A stretch of DNA of 64,000 bases from Gordonia jacobaea (GCF_001186365.1 NZ_LDTZ01000021.1:124001-188000), one strand, 5' to 3'; shown: positions 1 to 9,535, counted from the first letter of the stretch. Notes: generated by a model not told the origin, from the sequence alone. Translations and numbers: made by a program.

Positions 1-249
1 AGTCTGTGGTTCCACGACCTGGTCGCGGATACCGAAACCTGCTGGACCCCCGGCGTTGCCATCGGCGAGCCGATCTTCATCCCCGGCGCCGAGGGCGATT
101 TCTGGGGCGCGATCGGCACCGACCCCGCAGACATGAGCTCGCGGTTCTATCTGCTTTCGGCCGACGATCCGGCGTCCGGTGCGATCGCGACGATCGACCT
201 GCCGCAGCGCGTACCGGCGGGCCTGCATGGGGCGTGGCTGGCTGGGTGA
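1..249 (+). CDS. Carotenoid oxygenase, C-terminal fragment
   Basis: The first 83 codons, read from base 1, form the end of a gene that begins outside the window; the stop is TGA at 247-249. The order EPIFIPG, then LLSADD, then IDLPQRVPAGLHGAW matches the last blades of the carotenoid oxygenase (lignostilbene dioxygenase) propeller. In that family the final histidine, here in GLHGAW, is the fourth iron ligand. Members oxidatively cleave the double bonds of carotenoids, apocarotenoids or stilbenes in the cytoplasm. Only the C-terminus is visible, so the substrate class cannot be told. The family call is by motif resemblance. Confidence 0.75.
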   Translation, partial: SLWFHDLVADTETCWTPGVAIGEPIFIPGAEGDFWGAIGTDPADMSSRFYLLSADDPASGAIATIDLPQRVPAGLHGAWLAG

Positions 250-369
250 GCATCGTGCCGGTCGGCGGGCAAAGTGCGATCTGCGGCATGTTCGCAACCA
301 CTGCGACCTTGGACCTCGATTAGCTGTCCCCGGTATCGGAGGCGGCGAGGAAATAGCAGAATCAGCGGC

Positions 370-2994
370 ATGAGTGGTCTGTCGACCGACAGCCCCCGCA
401 GCGGAGCATCGTCGGACATCGTCGCGCACGCCTGGGCGGCGACAACCAGCGATGTCACGAGCGCGCTGGAGACCGGTCCGGGTGGCCTGACCTCGGCGGA
501 GGCTGCGGCCCGACTCATGAGAGACGGTCCGAACGCGCTGCACACCGTGCATGTCCGGCCGCTGCACATCCTGGTCAACCAGTTCCGCAGCGCCCTGATG
601 GTGCTACTGATCGCGACGGCCATCCTCGCCTTTGCGCTCGGCGACCGCAACGACGCGGTGGTGATCGGCATCATCCTCGCGGCGAGCGTTCTCGGTGGAT
701 TCGTCAACGAATACCGGGCCGCGAAGGCCACCGAAGCGCTGCACGACCGGGTGCACCACAGCACAACCGTGATCCGTGACGGCACCGCGCAGACGATCGA
801 CGTCACCGGACTCGTGGTCGGTGACGTCGTCCGTCTGGTGCTCGGGCAACTCGTGCCCGCCGACATCCGGCTGACCGAGGTCACCGATCTGGATTGCAAC
901 GAGGGCGTGCTCACCGGCGAGTCCACTGCCGCCGCCAAACAGATCGACCCACTGCCCGCCGATACGCCATTGGCCGACCGCACCAATTGCGCATACATGG
1001 GGACGGTGGTGCAGTCGGGTACCGCTACCGGGATCGTCGTCGCGACCGGAGCACACGCGGAATTCGGTGCCGTCGCAGCAGGTCTCGGGGGCGATCCGCC
1101 GCAGACCGCGTTCCAGAAGGGCCTGTCCCGGTTCTCGGTGCTGCTGCTGCAGGTGGCGATCGTCCTGACGGTGTTCATCATCGCTGCGAACCTCATCCTT
1201 GGCCGGCCGCTCGTCGAGTCGTTGCTCTTCGCCCTCGCGATCGCGGTCGGAATCACCCCGCAACTGCTGCCCGCCGTCGTCACCACCGCCCTTGCCGCCG
1301 GCTCCCGACGACTTGCCGCGGCAAAGGTGCTGGTCAAACGTCTGGTGGCGATCGAGGACCTCGGCGACATCGACATCCTGCTGACCGACAAGACAGGCAC
1401 CCTCACCGAGGGGCAGATATCGCTGATCGGCGCGCTGGCCCCCGACGGCCGACCCGACGACGACGTACTGCTCACCGGTCTGCTGGCCACCGACGCCGCC
1501 GACACGCAGTCGTCGAGCGGCAACGAACTCGATACGGCGCTATGGCGCGGCGCCGGGCCGGTCGCGGACCGGGTGACCGCTTATCACCGAATCGCCACAC
1601 GGCCGTTCGATCACGTCAGGCAGATGGCGTCGGCGATCTCGGCGGGACCCGATGGCCGACACACTCTGGCCGTCAAGGGCGCACCGGAGCGAATCCTCGA
1701 GCGCTGCACTGGAACCGGACCGGAGGCCGAGGAGACGCTCGACCGGCTGTTCGCGCAGGGCTCGCGAGTGGTGGCGCTGGCCACTCGGGAGATGCCCGCC
1801 ACTCAGACCACGATCGGCGACGACGACGAACGCGAGCTGACCCTGGTCGGTTTCCTCGTGTTCCTGGACCAGCCGAAAAAGTCGGCGGCACAATCACTTC
1901 GCGATCTCGACAACCTGCACATCACGGTCAAAGTGGCCACCGGTGACAACGTGGTGGTGGCCGACAAAGTCGTCGCCGACCTCGGTATGACGTCGGGTGG
2001 CAGCATCACCGGGGCCGAACTCGACCGTCTCGACGACGAGGAGTTCACCCGAGCGGCCCGGGAGCGCACAGTGTTCGCTCGGGTCACACCGGAGCAGAAG
2101 GCACGGATCGTCAGCGCGCTGCAGACGCACGGGCAGTCCGTCGCCTTCCTCGGCGACGGGGTCAACGACGCCCTGGCCCTGCACCGCGCCGACGTCGGCA
2201 TCTCGGTCGACAGCGCCACCGACGTCGCGAAGGATTCCGCTGATGTGGTTCTGCTGGAGAAGGACCTCGGTGTGCTCGCGCGGGGCGTTGCCGAGGGACG
2301 ACGCACCTTCGCCAACACGATCAAGTACGTGCAAATGAGCGCATCGAGCAACTTCGGCAACATGTTCAGCGCGGCCGGTGCCTCCGCGGTCCTGCCGTTC
2401 CTGCCGATGATGCCCAGCCAGATCCTGCTGAACAATCTGCTCTACGACTCGAGCCAGCTTGCGATCCCAAGCGACCGGGTCGACGCCGAAGCCCTGCGGT
2501 CGCCGTCGCACTGGGATATCGCTGCGATCCGGCGGTTCATGGTGTTCTTCGGTCCGATCAGTTCGCTGTTCGACTTTCTGACCTTTGCCGCGCTGATCAA
2601 GATCTTCCATGCTCAGGCCACCGAGTTCCACACGGCATGGTTCGTGGAATCGCTGGCGACTCAGATACTGATCGTGTTCGCGATCCGCACTCGTCGTATC
2701 CCTTTCTTCCGCAGCCGCCCGTCGGCGCTGTTGATCGCGGCGGTCGGAATAGTGCTGGTGATCGGGGTGGTGCTGCCGTTCACTCCGTTGGCCAGGCCAC
2801 TTGGCTTCGAGGCGTTGCCAGTGTCGTTCTACGTGTTCCTGCTCGTGATGGTGATCGGCTATCTGGTCGTCGTGGAACTCGCGAAACACGTGTACTACTC
2901 GACCGCGACGTTCCGGCCACAGCTGCCGCCGCGCTGGCGTGGGCTTCAACACCGCCTGGAACGCCGTTCCTCACGCTTCACCGCTGTGGCGTGA
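370..2994 (+). CDS. mgtA: MgtA-type (P3B) magnesium-translocating P-type ATPase
   Basis: An 874-residue P-type ATPase, close to the usual MgtA/MgtB length. It shows the actuator motif TGES at residues 182-185, the phosphorylated aspartate D340 in DKTGTLT, and the hinge GDGVND at about 595-600. The segment ITPQLLP before the phosphorylation site and ASSNFGNMFS plus LLYDSSQLAIP near the C-terminus are typical of the MgtA branch rather than calcium or heavy-metal pumps. It should import Mg2+ across the cytoplasmic membrane using ATP. The ATG at 370 begins MSGLSTD; an upstream in-frame extension reads as Arg-rich non-family sequence. No Mg-sensing leader is evident in the 120 bases upstream. Confidence 0.9.
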   Translation: MSGLSTDSPRSGASSDIVAHAWAATTSDVTSALETGPGGLTSAEAAARLMRDGPNALHTVHVRPLHILVNQFRSALMVLLIATAILAFALGDRNDAVVIGIILAASVLGGFVNEYRAAKATEALHDRVHHSTTVIRDGTAQTIDVTGLVVGDVVRLVLGQLVPADIRLTEVTDLDCNEGVLTGESTAAAKQIDPLPADTPLADRTNCAYMGTVVQSGTATGIVVATGAHAEFGAVAAGLGGDPPQTAFQKGLSRFSVLLLQVAIVLTVFIIAANLILGRPLVESLLFALAIAVGITPQLLPAVVTTALAAGSRRLAAAKVLVKRLVAIEDLGDIDILLTDKTGTLTEGQISLIGALAPDGRPDDDVLLTGLLATDAADTQSSSGNELDTALWRGAGPVADRVTAYHRIATRPFDHVRQMASAISAGPDGRHTLAVKGAPERILERCTGTGPEAEETLDRLFAQGSRVVALATREMPATQTTIGDDDERELTLVGFLVFLDQPKKSAAQSLRDLDNLHITVKVATGDNVVVADKVVADLGMTSGGSITGAELDRLDDEEFTRAARERTVFARVTPEQKARIVSALQTHGQSVAFLGDGVNDALALHRADVGISVDSATDVAKDSADVVLLEKDLGVLARGVAEGRRTFANTIKYVQMSASSNFGNMFSAAGASAVLPFLPMMPSQILLNNLLYDSSQLAIPSDRVDAEALRSPSHWDIAAIRRFMVFFGPISSLFDFLTFAALIKIFHAQATEFHTAWFVESLATQILIVFAIRTRRIPFFRSRPSALLIAAVGIVLVIGVVLPFTPLARPLGFEALPVSFYVFLLVMVIGYLVVVELAKHVYYSTATFRPQLPPRWRGLQHRLERRSSRFTAVA

Positions 2995-3109
2995 CCGAGA
3001 GTGGGTGTGACCGGGAGTGGCACCTCGAAAGCACTTGCGAAAGAATGCCATTCGGCGCGGCCCCCGGTTCCCGCAACATAGAATCCGAGAGCAAAAACAG
3101 GACCTCGGA

Positions 3110-5281
3110 GTGGATGTGCACAACTCACAATCTTCGATAATCAGATCACTCCGGGTGTACGACCCGGGCCACACCTGGCTGATCTATGCCACGTCGACGA
3201 CGATCGCGACGGCGTTGGGGATTCTGGTTGCCCACTTCGTCATCGTGGCCACCCACGGACCCGACATTCTGCTGGTGACAGGCGGAATCATCGGCATGGT
3301 CGCGTTCGGAGCGACCGGTGACGTCACGGCGAAAGCCCGCTGGCTGACGTCGGTGACCGTCGTCGTCCCGGGGCTGGCCGCAGCGGCGCTGGGTGTCGTG
3401 CTGACGCATCATTCTCCTGCTGAGATCGTCGTGTCGATACCCATGGCCGGATTCTGTATCTGGGTACGACGATTCGGTTGGCGCGGCCTGGCCGTGGGTG
3501 GTGTGACTTTCTTCGCCTACCTGATGGCGATCTTGGCCATGCGAGAGCCCGGGGCGAACCTGCAGCAGATCCTTCTCGTCGTCGGAGGCGCACTCCTCTG
3601 CGGTGTGCTCCTGCGGACGGTGATGCTGATCGAGTTCCCGGCACGCCGACTCAGGTTGCACCTGCGGCAGTTTCGGGCGTCGTGCGCCGAAGCGCTCGAG
3701 CGGTCCCAACGACCCGGAACCGACGCCGAGATCCTGGTGCCGGTGAATCACCTGCCTGACCTCACCCTTGCCATGGCCGGGTGGCTACAACAGTTTGACG
3801 TCGCGTCGCTCGGAGTGGACCCGAACACGCTGCGCCGCACAATGTTCGACGCACAAAGCGCAACTGAGCTGGCATGCGAACAATTGCAGTCTCTAGCGAA
3901 ATCGGGTGTCGATCCGCATTCGGATGCCACGCTCTCCGGTGTCCTTGATGCGCTGATGACCGTCGTTAGCGGCACGCCGTCGAGCCACGACGTCGCGGCC
4001 GTGGAACTCACGGCACGCTCGGCGATCACCACGGTCGACCCGTCGACTCCACTTGGCCTGACAACGCTTTTCGTCTCCCGCGCGCTGCTCGCCCAACTCG
4101 ACCTCGACGACGCCGCGCGTGGCGATGCCGACGTGGATAACCCCAGCCCGCCCGAACCCGTCGTGTCTGATGCCGATGTCTCCACTACCGATGGGGCCGC
4201 CACCGACGACCACGTCACCAATAACACTGCGGCCGTGGTGCGTTGGTGGGACCACCTGCGGCCAACCTCGCGGATGGCGATTCAGGTGATGGTGGCGACC
4301 GCCATCGCAGCGGGTGTGGGACAGGCGATCGCAGCGGGGCGTTGGTACTGGGCGGTGATGACGACGTTCATTGTCTTCATGACCGCCGCCACCCGTGCCG
4401 ACGTGCTGACCAAGTCGTCGTGGCGCGTTGTCGGGACTCTGGTGGGGGTGGCATTCGGTGCGGTGGTGGCAATCCTGCTCGTCGGGCACCCGCTCCCGCT
4501 GTCCATCCTCTTCTTGGTCTGTGTCTTCTTCGGCTACTACTACCAGGGCGCCAACAACGGTATGCCCACCATCTTTTTCACGATCCAGTTCGCGGTCATC
4601 TACGCCCTCCTGGGCTTCCACAACTGGACGCTCGCCTTCGTTCGACTCGACGAAACCATCGCGGGTGCGATCGTCGGCGTGGTGTGCGCTTACATCGTCA
4701 CGTCGCAGCGATCCGACGGTGCTGTGGCCGCCAGCGTCGACAAATACTTTGCGGCACTTGATCATCTGATCGTGTCGTGCGGTGAGGCGCAGACGTCCGC
4801 GCATCAGTCGAAGCCCGTCGTCGACGCGGCGATCGCACTCGACAACGCGCATCAGGGGGTTCGGTCGACCCTGTCGAACATGGCGGCGGCGATGCTCGTC
4901 GGTCTCGGCGCACGACGCCGCGCTCGTTCACTACAACTCGGCCGCCTCACTCGAAGTGCACACGTGCTGGCGCAGACTTCGAGTGCGCTGTCTGCCGACC
5001 CATCACTCGTGTACACCGGGCACGACGCCGAGGTGGTTGGGGCCGCGGTCAGCCGACTGCGAGCCGACGCCGAGGACCTCCATCAGGTCTTTCTGGAACA
5101 GCCCGTGGCACACGCCGAACGAGGTGAATCGTTGGCGCAGTTGCTCAGTGGCGTCGACGCCCGACCGGATACCGCCCGCGGCGCAGGTGTCGCTGCGTCC
5201 GTGCGCCTGGACCATCTCCTCCGCACGCTTCCGGATACCGTTGCCGCTCCCGTCGCGTCTACTACTCCGAGCCGACAATGA
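3110..5281 (+). CDS. FUSC family inner-membrane protein (putative aromatic-acid/efflux type)
   Basis: A protein of about 723 residues with two hydrophobic blocks, near residues 15-170 and 390-530, each followed by a soluble helical region. This is the duplicated layout of fusaric acid resistance/aromatic acid exporter (FUSC, YccS/AaeB-like) proteins. The second block carries a FUSC_2-like segment around WRVVGTLVGVAFG. The family is linked to efflux of aromatic acids or to envelope functions; the substrate here is unknown. I chose GTG at 3110 because AGGA lies at 3099-3102; GTG at 3116 with GGAG is an alternative. It follows mgtA by 115 bases in the same direction. Confidence 0.75.
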   Translation: MDVHNSQSSIIRSLRVYDPGHTWLIYATSTTIATALGILVAHFVIVATHGPDILLVTGGIIGMVAFGATGDVTAKARWLTSVTVVVPGLAAAALGVVLTHHSPAEIVVSIPMAGFCIWVRRFGWRGLAVGGVTFFAYLMAILAMREPGANLQQILLVVGGALLCGVLLRTVMLIEFPARRLRLHLRQFRASCAEALERSQRPGTDAEILVPVNHLPDLTLAMAGWLQQFDVASLGVDPNTLRRTMFDAQSATELACEQLQSLAKSGVDPHSDATLSGVLDALMTVVSGTPSSHDVAAVELTARSAITTVDPSTPLGLTTLFVSRALLAQLDLDDAARGDADVDNPSPPEPVVSDADVSTTDGAATDDHVTNNTAAVVRWWDHLRPTSRMAIQVMVATAIAAGVGQAIAAGRWYWAVMTTFIVFMTAATRADVLTKSSWRVVGTLVGVAFGAVVAILLVGHPLPLSILFLVCVFFGYYYQGANNGMPTIFFTIQFAVIYALLGFHNWTLAFVRLDETIAGAIVGVVCAYIVTSQRSDGAVAASVDKYFAALDHLIVSCGEAQTSAHQSKPVVDAAIALDNAHQGVRSTLSNMAAAMLVGLGARRRARSLQLGRLTRSAHVLAQTSSALSADPSLVYTGHDAEVVGAAVSRLRADAEDLHQVFLEQPVAHAERGESLAQLLSGVDARPDTARGAGVAASVRLDHLLRTLPDTVAAPVASTTPSRQ

Positions 5282-5327
5282 CAGCACCCAGGCGACGGCG
5301 CACAAGGGGCCACGTTAACCAGAGCGG

Positions 5328-5666
5328 TTACGTCGGCGGCGGCAGTGTGACCACTGGACACGGATACGTGGCGCCGGGAGGGTCACACTCGACGTAGGCG
5401 CACACACCGCCGGAATTGAACTGACTGCACAGCATGACCGGCGGCACCCCGTCGAACTCAGGGCCGCCGCCCCGCAACGTGATGGTCACCGAATCGATCG
5501 AATCAGCGTCCACATCAACGTATTTCGACAGAATCGCGTTCACTTCCAGTAATGCCTCAACGGCTGCGGATCGCAGCACGCGCACCCGCTCCAGGTCACC
5601 CGCTGATATGGGAACGCCCTCTTCGTTCGGCGTTTGCGCCGGACTCGCATCATCTCCACAACACAT
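5328..5666 (-). CDS. Small Cys-rich protein of unknown function
   Basis: A 112-residue protein I do not recognise. The start is well supported: GGAGGAATC directly precedes the ATG. It begins MCCGDD, has an alternating helical middle (residues 22-50) and a C-terminal region with cysteines at about 80, 89, 94 and 103 before a Pro-rich end. There is no signal peptide or membrane segment. Six cysteines (2, 3, 80, 89, 94, 103) could bind metal or form disulfides, but no standard spacing such as CxxC-CxxC is present. It is convergent with the FUSC gene, 46 bases away. Confidence 0.6.
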   Translation of the reverse strand: MCCGDDASPAQTPNEEGVPISAGDLERVRVLRSAAVEALLEVNAILSKYVDVDADSIDSVTITLRGGGPEFDGVPPVMLCSQFNSGGVCAYVECDPPGATYPCPVVTLPPPT

Positions 5667-5954
5667 GATTCCTCCGATCGACGGTCATCCGATCGCCCAC
5701 ATGCGGGGCTTGTAACAAGAATGGGCCGCCTCACCTGCCAGCGCCGCCTGAAAGCCAGTTTCTGTCGGTTGATCGATCGATATGGCTGATCGCCGTCGGC
5801 TGCGTGATGGTCGTGGCGAACGCGGCCGCCTCTCAAGCCTGTGCTGTCTCGCTGATCGAATAGCCAGGCGAGCGCACGCCCTTCGGCACGCTCGCGAGCT
5901 CTCTGCTTAGAGACCGCCGAGCGTATCGAGACTCCCGAGCGATGCGAATCTCGT
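5667..5954. other. Intergenic region with a stem-loop (possible terminator)
   Basis: This 288-base gap separates two minus-strand genes. I see one clear structure: GCGAGCG at 5868-5874 pairs with CGCTCGC at 5889-5895, enclosing a short GC-rich loop. It lies 60 to 90 bases past the stop of the SnoaL-like gene and could end its transcript, although there is no U-run. I found no credible small gene. Confidence 0.4.
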
Positions 5955-6479
5955 TCAGCGCGAGCCGGATTCGGCGCGCTGCGCCACGCGCTTCGCTTGG
6001 GCGCACTGCCAGAGGTAGCGAGGTGACGGGGGGAACCAGCCCAGTTGCTGTCCCATCCCGAGGTCGTCACGGTTGGCCCAGTGTTCGGCGCACAGCCCGT
6101 CGCGCATGCGGAACCAGTGGGTCTGGGTTACCGCGAAGGTCTTGCCGGTCGGCGCGAACACCTGCTCCACGCGGCCGGCAGCGTCGTAAACGACGAACGG
6201 TCCGCGGTGTGTGCCGGACATTGTCGCGTGGACGACCACCAATTCGCCGTCGACGACGGCGACATGCGGTTCATGACGCAGATCCGGGAAGGCGGCCCGC
6301 AACCAGAGCGCGGACGCCCAGAACGCTTCCGGCCCCACGCCGCGACAGTTCGGTGGCTCCGCGTGCGCCTCCCGATTCACCGCATCGGGATGCATCGTCG
6401 CGTCGAACGCTGCCCGGTCGCCGGCACCCATGTCGGTCACTGCGCGAACGGCCACCCCAGCTGGTTCCTGAATACTCAT
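5955..6479 (-). CDS. SnoaL-like / ester cyclase family protein
   Basis: A 174-residue protein with the NTF2-like pattern: the N-terminal helix AGDRAAFDATMHPDAVN, a substrate-pocket stretch GPEAFWASALWLRAAFPDLR, and paired beta strands VVVHATMSGTHRG and FAVTQTHWFRMRDG ending in EHWANRDD. SnoaL-like proteins are polyketide-type cyclases, hydrolases or isomerases; the reaction here is unknown. The start at 6479 (MSIQEP) has AAGG at about 10 bases; a longer start at 6524 would run into the likely operator. It is divergent from a TetR gene 59 bases away, which probably controls it. Confidence 0.75.
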   Translation of the reverse strand: MSIQEPAGVAVRAVTDMGAGDRAAFDATMHPDAVNREAHAEPPNCRGVGPEAFWASALWLRAAFPDLRHEPHVAVVDGELVVVHATMSGTHRGPFVVYDAAGRVEQVFAPTGKTFAVTQTHWFRMRDGLCAEHWANRDDLGMGQQLGWFPPSPRYLWQCAQAKRVAQRAESGSR

Positions 6480-6538
6480 GACGACCTTCGACTTTCGATA
6501 CATAGAGACTGTATTGAAAATCAAGTATTGATTACAGG
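6480..6538. promoter_or_regulatory. Divergent promoter/operator between SnoaL-like gene and tetR
   Basis: The 59-base gap is much more AT-rich than its surroundings. It holds the short palindrome TTGA-AAA-TCAA at 6514-6524 and a direct repeat of GTATTGA at 6511-6517 and 6525-6531. This is the expected place for the TetR product to bind and control both genes. Binding is inferred from the layout only. Confidence 0.5.
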
Positions 6539-7177
6539 GTGACTGGAGTCAATAGAAGGCGAGGCTACGACGCGTCGGGGCGACGCGACCAGGCCCGTGC
6601 CCGACGGCGCCAGATCGTTCTGTCCGCCACAGAGTTGTTCGAGCGCAACGGTTTCGGAGTCACGGTCGCCGACATCGCAGACGCCGCCGATGTCTCCCCC
6701 GAAACCATCTACAAGTCTTTCGGCGGCAAGGCCGGACTCATCAAGGTCGCCTTCGACCAGGCATTGGCTGGCGACGACCAAGAAGTCGAGGTGGCCGACC
6801 GGCCCGAGACCCGGGCCGTCGAGACCGAACCCGACCCCCGCCGCAAGCTCGAGTTGTACGTGGCGGCAGCGGTGCCGCGGATGGTCCGTGCCGGACGGCT
6901 GATGCTGGCGATCCGCGACGGCGCACGCACCGATCCAGCACTACGCGAGCTGTGGACGACTGCGCTACAGCAGCGACTGTTCGGGATGACCAAACTCGCC
7001 GAGCACCTCGCCGACTCCGGCAGCCTGCGGGCCGGGGTCACCGTCGAACACGCACGGGACACGCTCTGGACATTGATCGCGCCGGAACTCTATGAACTGC
7101 TTGTCGTGATGCGTGGCTGGACGATCCCCGACTACCGGGACTGGATGGTCCGCGCGATGATCGCCGAACTGGTCTGA
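6539..7177 (+). CDS. TetR/AcrR family transcriptional regulator
   Basis: A 212-residue regulator. The N-terminal helix-turn-helix spans about residues 25-72, with TVADIADAADVSPETIYKSFG as the recognition region. The C-terminal ligand domain is helical and specific to this subgroup. Translation probably begins at GTG 6539; no good ribosome binding site precedes it, so the mRNA may be leaderless, as is common in actinobacteria. It is divergent from the SnoaL-like gene, so it probably represses that gene and itself. The ligand is unknown. Confidence 0.88.
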   Translation: MTGVNRRRGYDASGRRDQARARRRQIVLSATELFERNGFGVTVADIADAADVSPETIYKSFGGKAGLIKVAFDQALAGDDQEVEVADRPETRAVETEPDPRRKLELYVAAAVPRMVRAGRLMLAIRDGARTDPALRELWTTALQQRLFGMTKLAEHLADSGSLRAGVTVEHARDTLWTLIAPELYELLVVMRGWTIPDYRDWMVRAMIAELV

Positions 7178-7218
7178 GCCGAACCGGTTCGGGCTACGTG
7201 ACATCGCGGTGATATGAG

Positions 7219-7289
7219 AGCCGATGACGGGAATCGAACCCGCGTATTCAGCTTGGGAAGCTGATGTTCTGCCATTGAACTACATCGGC
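7219..7289 (-). tRNA. tRNA-Gly (anticodon CCC)
   Basis: The minus strand folds into a full cloverleaf. The acceptor GCCGATG/CATCGGC is seven perfect pairs, the D arm is GTTC...GAAC, the anticodon stem TCAGC/GCTGA holds the loop TTCCCAA, and the T arm is CGGG-TTCGATT-CCCG. The anticodon CCC reads GGG. The discriminator base is U, as usual for bacterial glycine tRNA. CCA is not encoded. The gene is convergent with tetR upstream of the SDR. Confidence 0.95.
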
Positions 7290-7457
7290 GTGCGAGGTCT
7301 GCTCGCGAACGACAGCCTAGCAAACCCAGGCCCCGATGACGGTGACCGGCCGCGACGTCGCGGCTATCCTCGCGACCAGGCTCGCGTAGGCGCCCGGTGC
7401 GACACACCGCCTGCGACACACAGCTGCGACAGACAAACGACGACGGGGAGACCACTC

Positions 7458-8228
7458 ATGGAGTACCGCAACCGCACAGCACTCATCACCGGGGCGAGCG
7501 GAGGGATCGGCGAACAGTTCGCGCGCGCCCTCGCGGCACGAGGTGCCGACCTGATCCTGGTCGCTCGCAGCGAGGACAAGCTGGTCGCGCTCGCCGACGA
7601 GTTGGCGTCGCGCCACGGAGTCCGCGCCGAGGTCATCCCCGCCGACCTTTCGATACCGGGCGCAGTCGACAAGGTTGTCGCCGACGCAGATGGCCGCGGG
7701 CTGCGCGTCGACGTCCTGGTCAACAACGCGGGTTTCGGCACCTTTGGATACCTCGCCGACGCCGACCCGTCGCGCATCCGCGACGAGGTCCAGCTCAACG
7801 TCGGCGCACTCACCGACTTCACCACGGTCTACATCAAGCGCATGGCTGAAGCGGGTACAGGGGCGATCGTGAATATCGCCAGTAATGCTGCGTTCCAACC
7901 GGTTCCGAGCATGGCGGTCTACGCGGCCACCAAGGCATACGTGCTGTCGCTGAGCGAGGCGCTCTGGTCGGAGGGCAAGCGCAAGGGCGTCCACGTCCTC
8001 GCCGTCTGTCCCGGAGCCACCGACACCGAGTTCTTCGACGTTGCGGGCGACGGCTCGGCGATGAAGTCGCGGCGCACGACCGAGCAGGTCGTCGACACTG
8101 CGTTCAAGGCGCTCGAGGCCGGCAAGCCGAGCGTCGTCGACGGTCTCGTCAATCGCATCGGTGCGTACGGTGCACGGCTCGCTCCGCGTCGGCTCGTGCT
8201 GGCTATCGCCGAGCGCGCCGTGAGCTGA
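7458..8228 (+). CDS. Short-chain dehydrogenase/reductase (SDR)
   Basis: A classical SDR of 256 residues. It has the cofactor motif TGASGGIG near residues 11-18, VNNAG near 88-92, a serine in NIASNAA, and the catalytic YAATK. The cofactor is probably NADP(H). It lacks a diagnostic substrate motif, although the end (VNRIGAYGARLAPRRLVLAIAERA) resembles actinobacterial SDRs acting on long-chain or ketone substrates. The ATG at 7458 has GGGGAG seven bases upstream; the open frame continues upstream only through the antisense of the tRNA, which rules out an earlier start. Confidence 0.88.
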   Translation: MEYRNRTALITGASGGIGEQFARALAARGADLILVARSEDKLVALADELASRHGVRAEVIPADLSIPGAVDKVVADADGRGLRVDVLVNNAGFGTFGYLADADPSRIRDEVQLNVGALTDFTTVYIKRMAEAGTGAIVNIASNAAFQPVPSMAVYAATKAYVLSLSEALWSEGKRKGVHVLAVCPGATDTEFFDVAGDGSAMKSRRTTEQVVDTAFKALEAGKPSVVDGLVNRIGAYGARLAPRRLVLAIAERAVS

Positions 8229-8282
8229 GCAAGTAGTCCATTACCGGCGCCAACCAGCGGCGGACGGAGTAAACCGATTGCC

Positions 8283-8852
8283 ATGCGATCGAGATGGGTA
8301 ATGCTGGCAGCGGCGTCGGTTCTCGTCCTCGCGGGCTGCGCCACGGACTCGGGCACCGCGACGACCACCAGTCAGCACAAATCGAGTGCCCCGGCAGTCA
8401 CGGTGACGGTTACCGCGTCGACGCAGACGCCCACGGTGACGACCACCGCACCGCCGGAGACACCCACAGTCGCCCCGGTCAACGAGGGTGCCCAGTGCGG
8501 CCCGATCGGGGCGACCGCAGTATTCGCGGACGGCTCGACGGCCTACTGCTCTCGTCTCGCGGGTACCGATAACGCGGTGTGGTCCAGCGTTCAGGGTGTC
8601 GCACCCAATCCGAATCTGCCTGAGACCACCACCGCGGGACCGGCGCTCGGCGACAACTGCATCGGCGCGGACATCGGCCGGACAGCCGTCGACGCCAACG
8701 GCAACGCCATCATCCGCACCGACTATCAGTGGCAACTCAACACCGGTCAGACTCCCGAGCACAAATGGGCCGACGACCAGCGGGCGTGGTCGGACTGCAT
8801 CCAGACCAAGACAACCGAGGAGTGCCGCGCAGAGCTCAATTCCGGGGGTTGA
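8283..8852 (+). CDS. Putative secreted lipoprotein, unknown function
   Basis: A 189-residue protein with a lipoprotein signal peptide ending in the lipobox VLAGC, so Cys19 should be lipidated and the protein anchored outside the cytoplasmic membrane. A Thr/Pro-rich linker (residues about 23-65) follows, typical of cell-envelope lipoproteins. The folded part contains cysteines at GAQCGP, AYCSR, DNCIG, SDCIQ and EECRA that may form disulfides. I do not recognise the domain. It starts 54 bases after the SDR. Confidence 0.7.
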   Translation: MRSRWVMLAAASVLVLAGCATDSGTATTTSQHKSSAPAVTVTVTASTQTPTVTTTAPPETPTVAPVNEGAQCGPIGATAVFADGSTAYCSRLAGTDNAVWSSVQGVAPNPNLPETTTAGPALGDNCIGADIGRTAVDANGNAIIRTDYQWQLNTGQTPEHKWADDQRAWSDCIQTKTTEECRAELNSGG

Positions 8853-8952
8853 GGCGCCCTGCGTCGCACGGTTCCGTCCCGATAACCCGGTGTGAGACCG
8901 CAGAACGCCGTCGTCGTACCTGCACCAGACACCGTCCGATACGCTCGCAGGC

Positions 8953-9531
8953 GTGCTGCTCTCCGATCGCGACATCCGCTCCGAGGTCTCCGACGGCAAC
9001 CTGTCGATCGACCCGTTCGATCCTGCTCTCGTGCAGCCGTCGAGCGTCGACGTCCGGCTCGACAATCTGTTCCGGGTCTTCAACAACACCCGCTACACCC
9101 ACATCGACCCGGCGCAGCGGCAGGACGAGCTGACAACGCTCGTCGAACCCGCAGACGGCGAGCCGTTCGTTCTGCATCCGGGCGAGTTCGTCCTCGGCTC
9201 GACGCTGGAGATCTGCAGCCTGCCCGACTATCTGGCAGGCCGACTGGAGGGCAAGTCGTCGCTCGGCAGGCTCGGTCTGCTGACACATTCGACGGCGGGC
9301 TTCATCGATCCGGGTTTCTCCGGCCACATCACGCTCGAACTGTCTAACGTCGCCAACCTGCCGATCACGCTCTGGCCCGGCATGAAGATCGGGCAGCTCT
9401 GCCTGTTCCGGCTCAGCAGCCCGTCGGAAAATCCCTACGGCAGCGCCGCGGTCGGATCGAAGTATCAGGGCCAGCGCGGCCCGACGCCGTCGAAGGCGTA
9501 TCTGAACTTCATCCGCGACGCCGACAAGTAG
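8953..9531 (+). CDS. dcd: dCTP deaminase (probably bifunctional dCTP deaminase/dUTPase)
   Basis: A 192-residue enzyme of pyrimidine nucleotide metabolism. It matches Dcd along its length: MLLSDRDIR at the start, the nucleotide-binding [10 protein letters not shown], the catalytic-glutamate segment GHITLELSN, and [14 protein letters not shown] at the end. Dcd turns dCTP into dUTP; the M. tuberculosis enzyme (Rv0321) also hydrolyses dUTP to dUMP, and the similar length suggests the same here. Translation starts at GTG 8953. A UDP-glucose dehydrogenase nearby matches the M. tuberculosis order Rv0321-Rv0322, with an M20 peptidase gene between them here. Confidence 0.95.
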   Translation: MLLSDRDIRSEVSDGNLSIDPFDPALVQPSSVDVRLDNLFRVFNNTRYTHIDPAQRQDELTTLVEPADGEPFVLHPGEFVLGSTLEICSLPDYLAGRLEGKSSLGRLGLLTHSTAGFIDPGFSGHITLELSNVANLPITLWPGMKIGQLCLFRLSSPSENPYGSAAVGSKYQGQRGPTPSKAYLNFIRDADK

Positions 9532-9535
9532 TCCG

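Noticed and set aside
147..1523. Long open frame on the minus strand inside the magnesium ATPase gene
   Set aside because: The protein is Ser/Arg/Thr-rich with no family pattern, and the opposite strand has an intact P-type ATPase. Such mirror frames are expected in high-GC DNA.
7224..7457. Upstream extension of the SDR at 7.4 kb
   Set aside because: The extension would be translated from the antisense of the tRNA-Gly gene, and the ATG at 7458 has a clear ribosome site.
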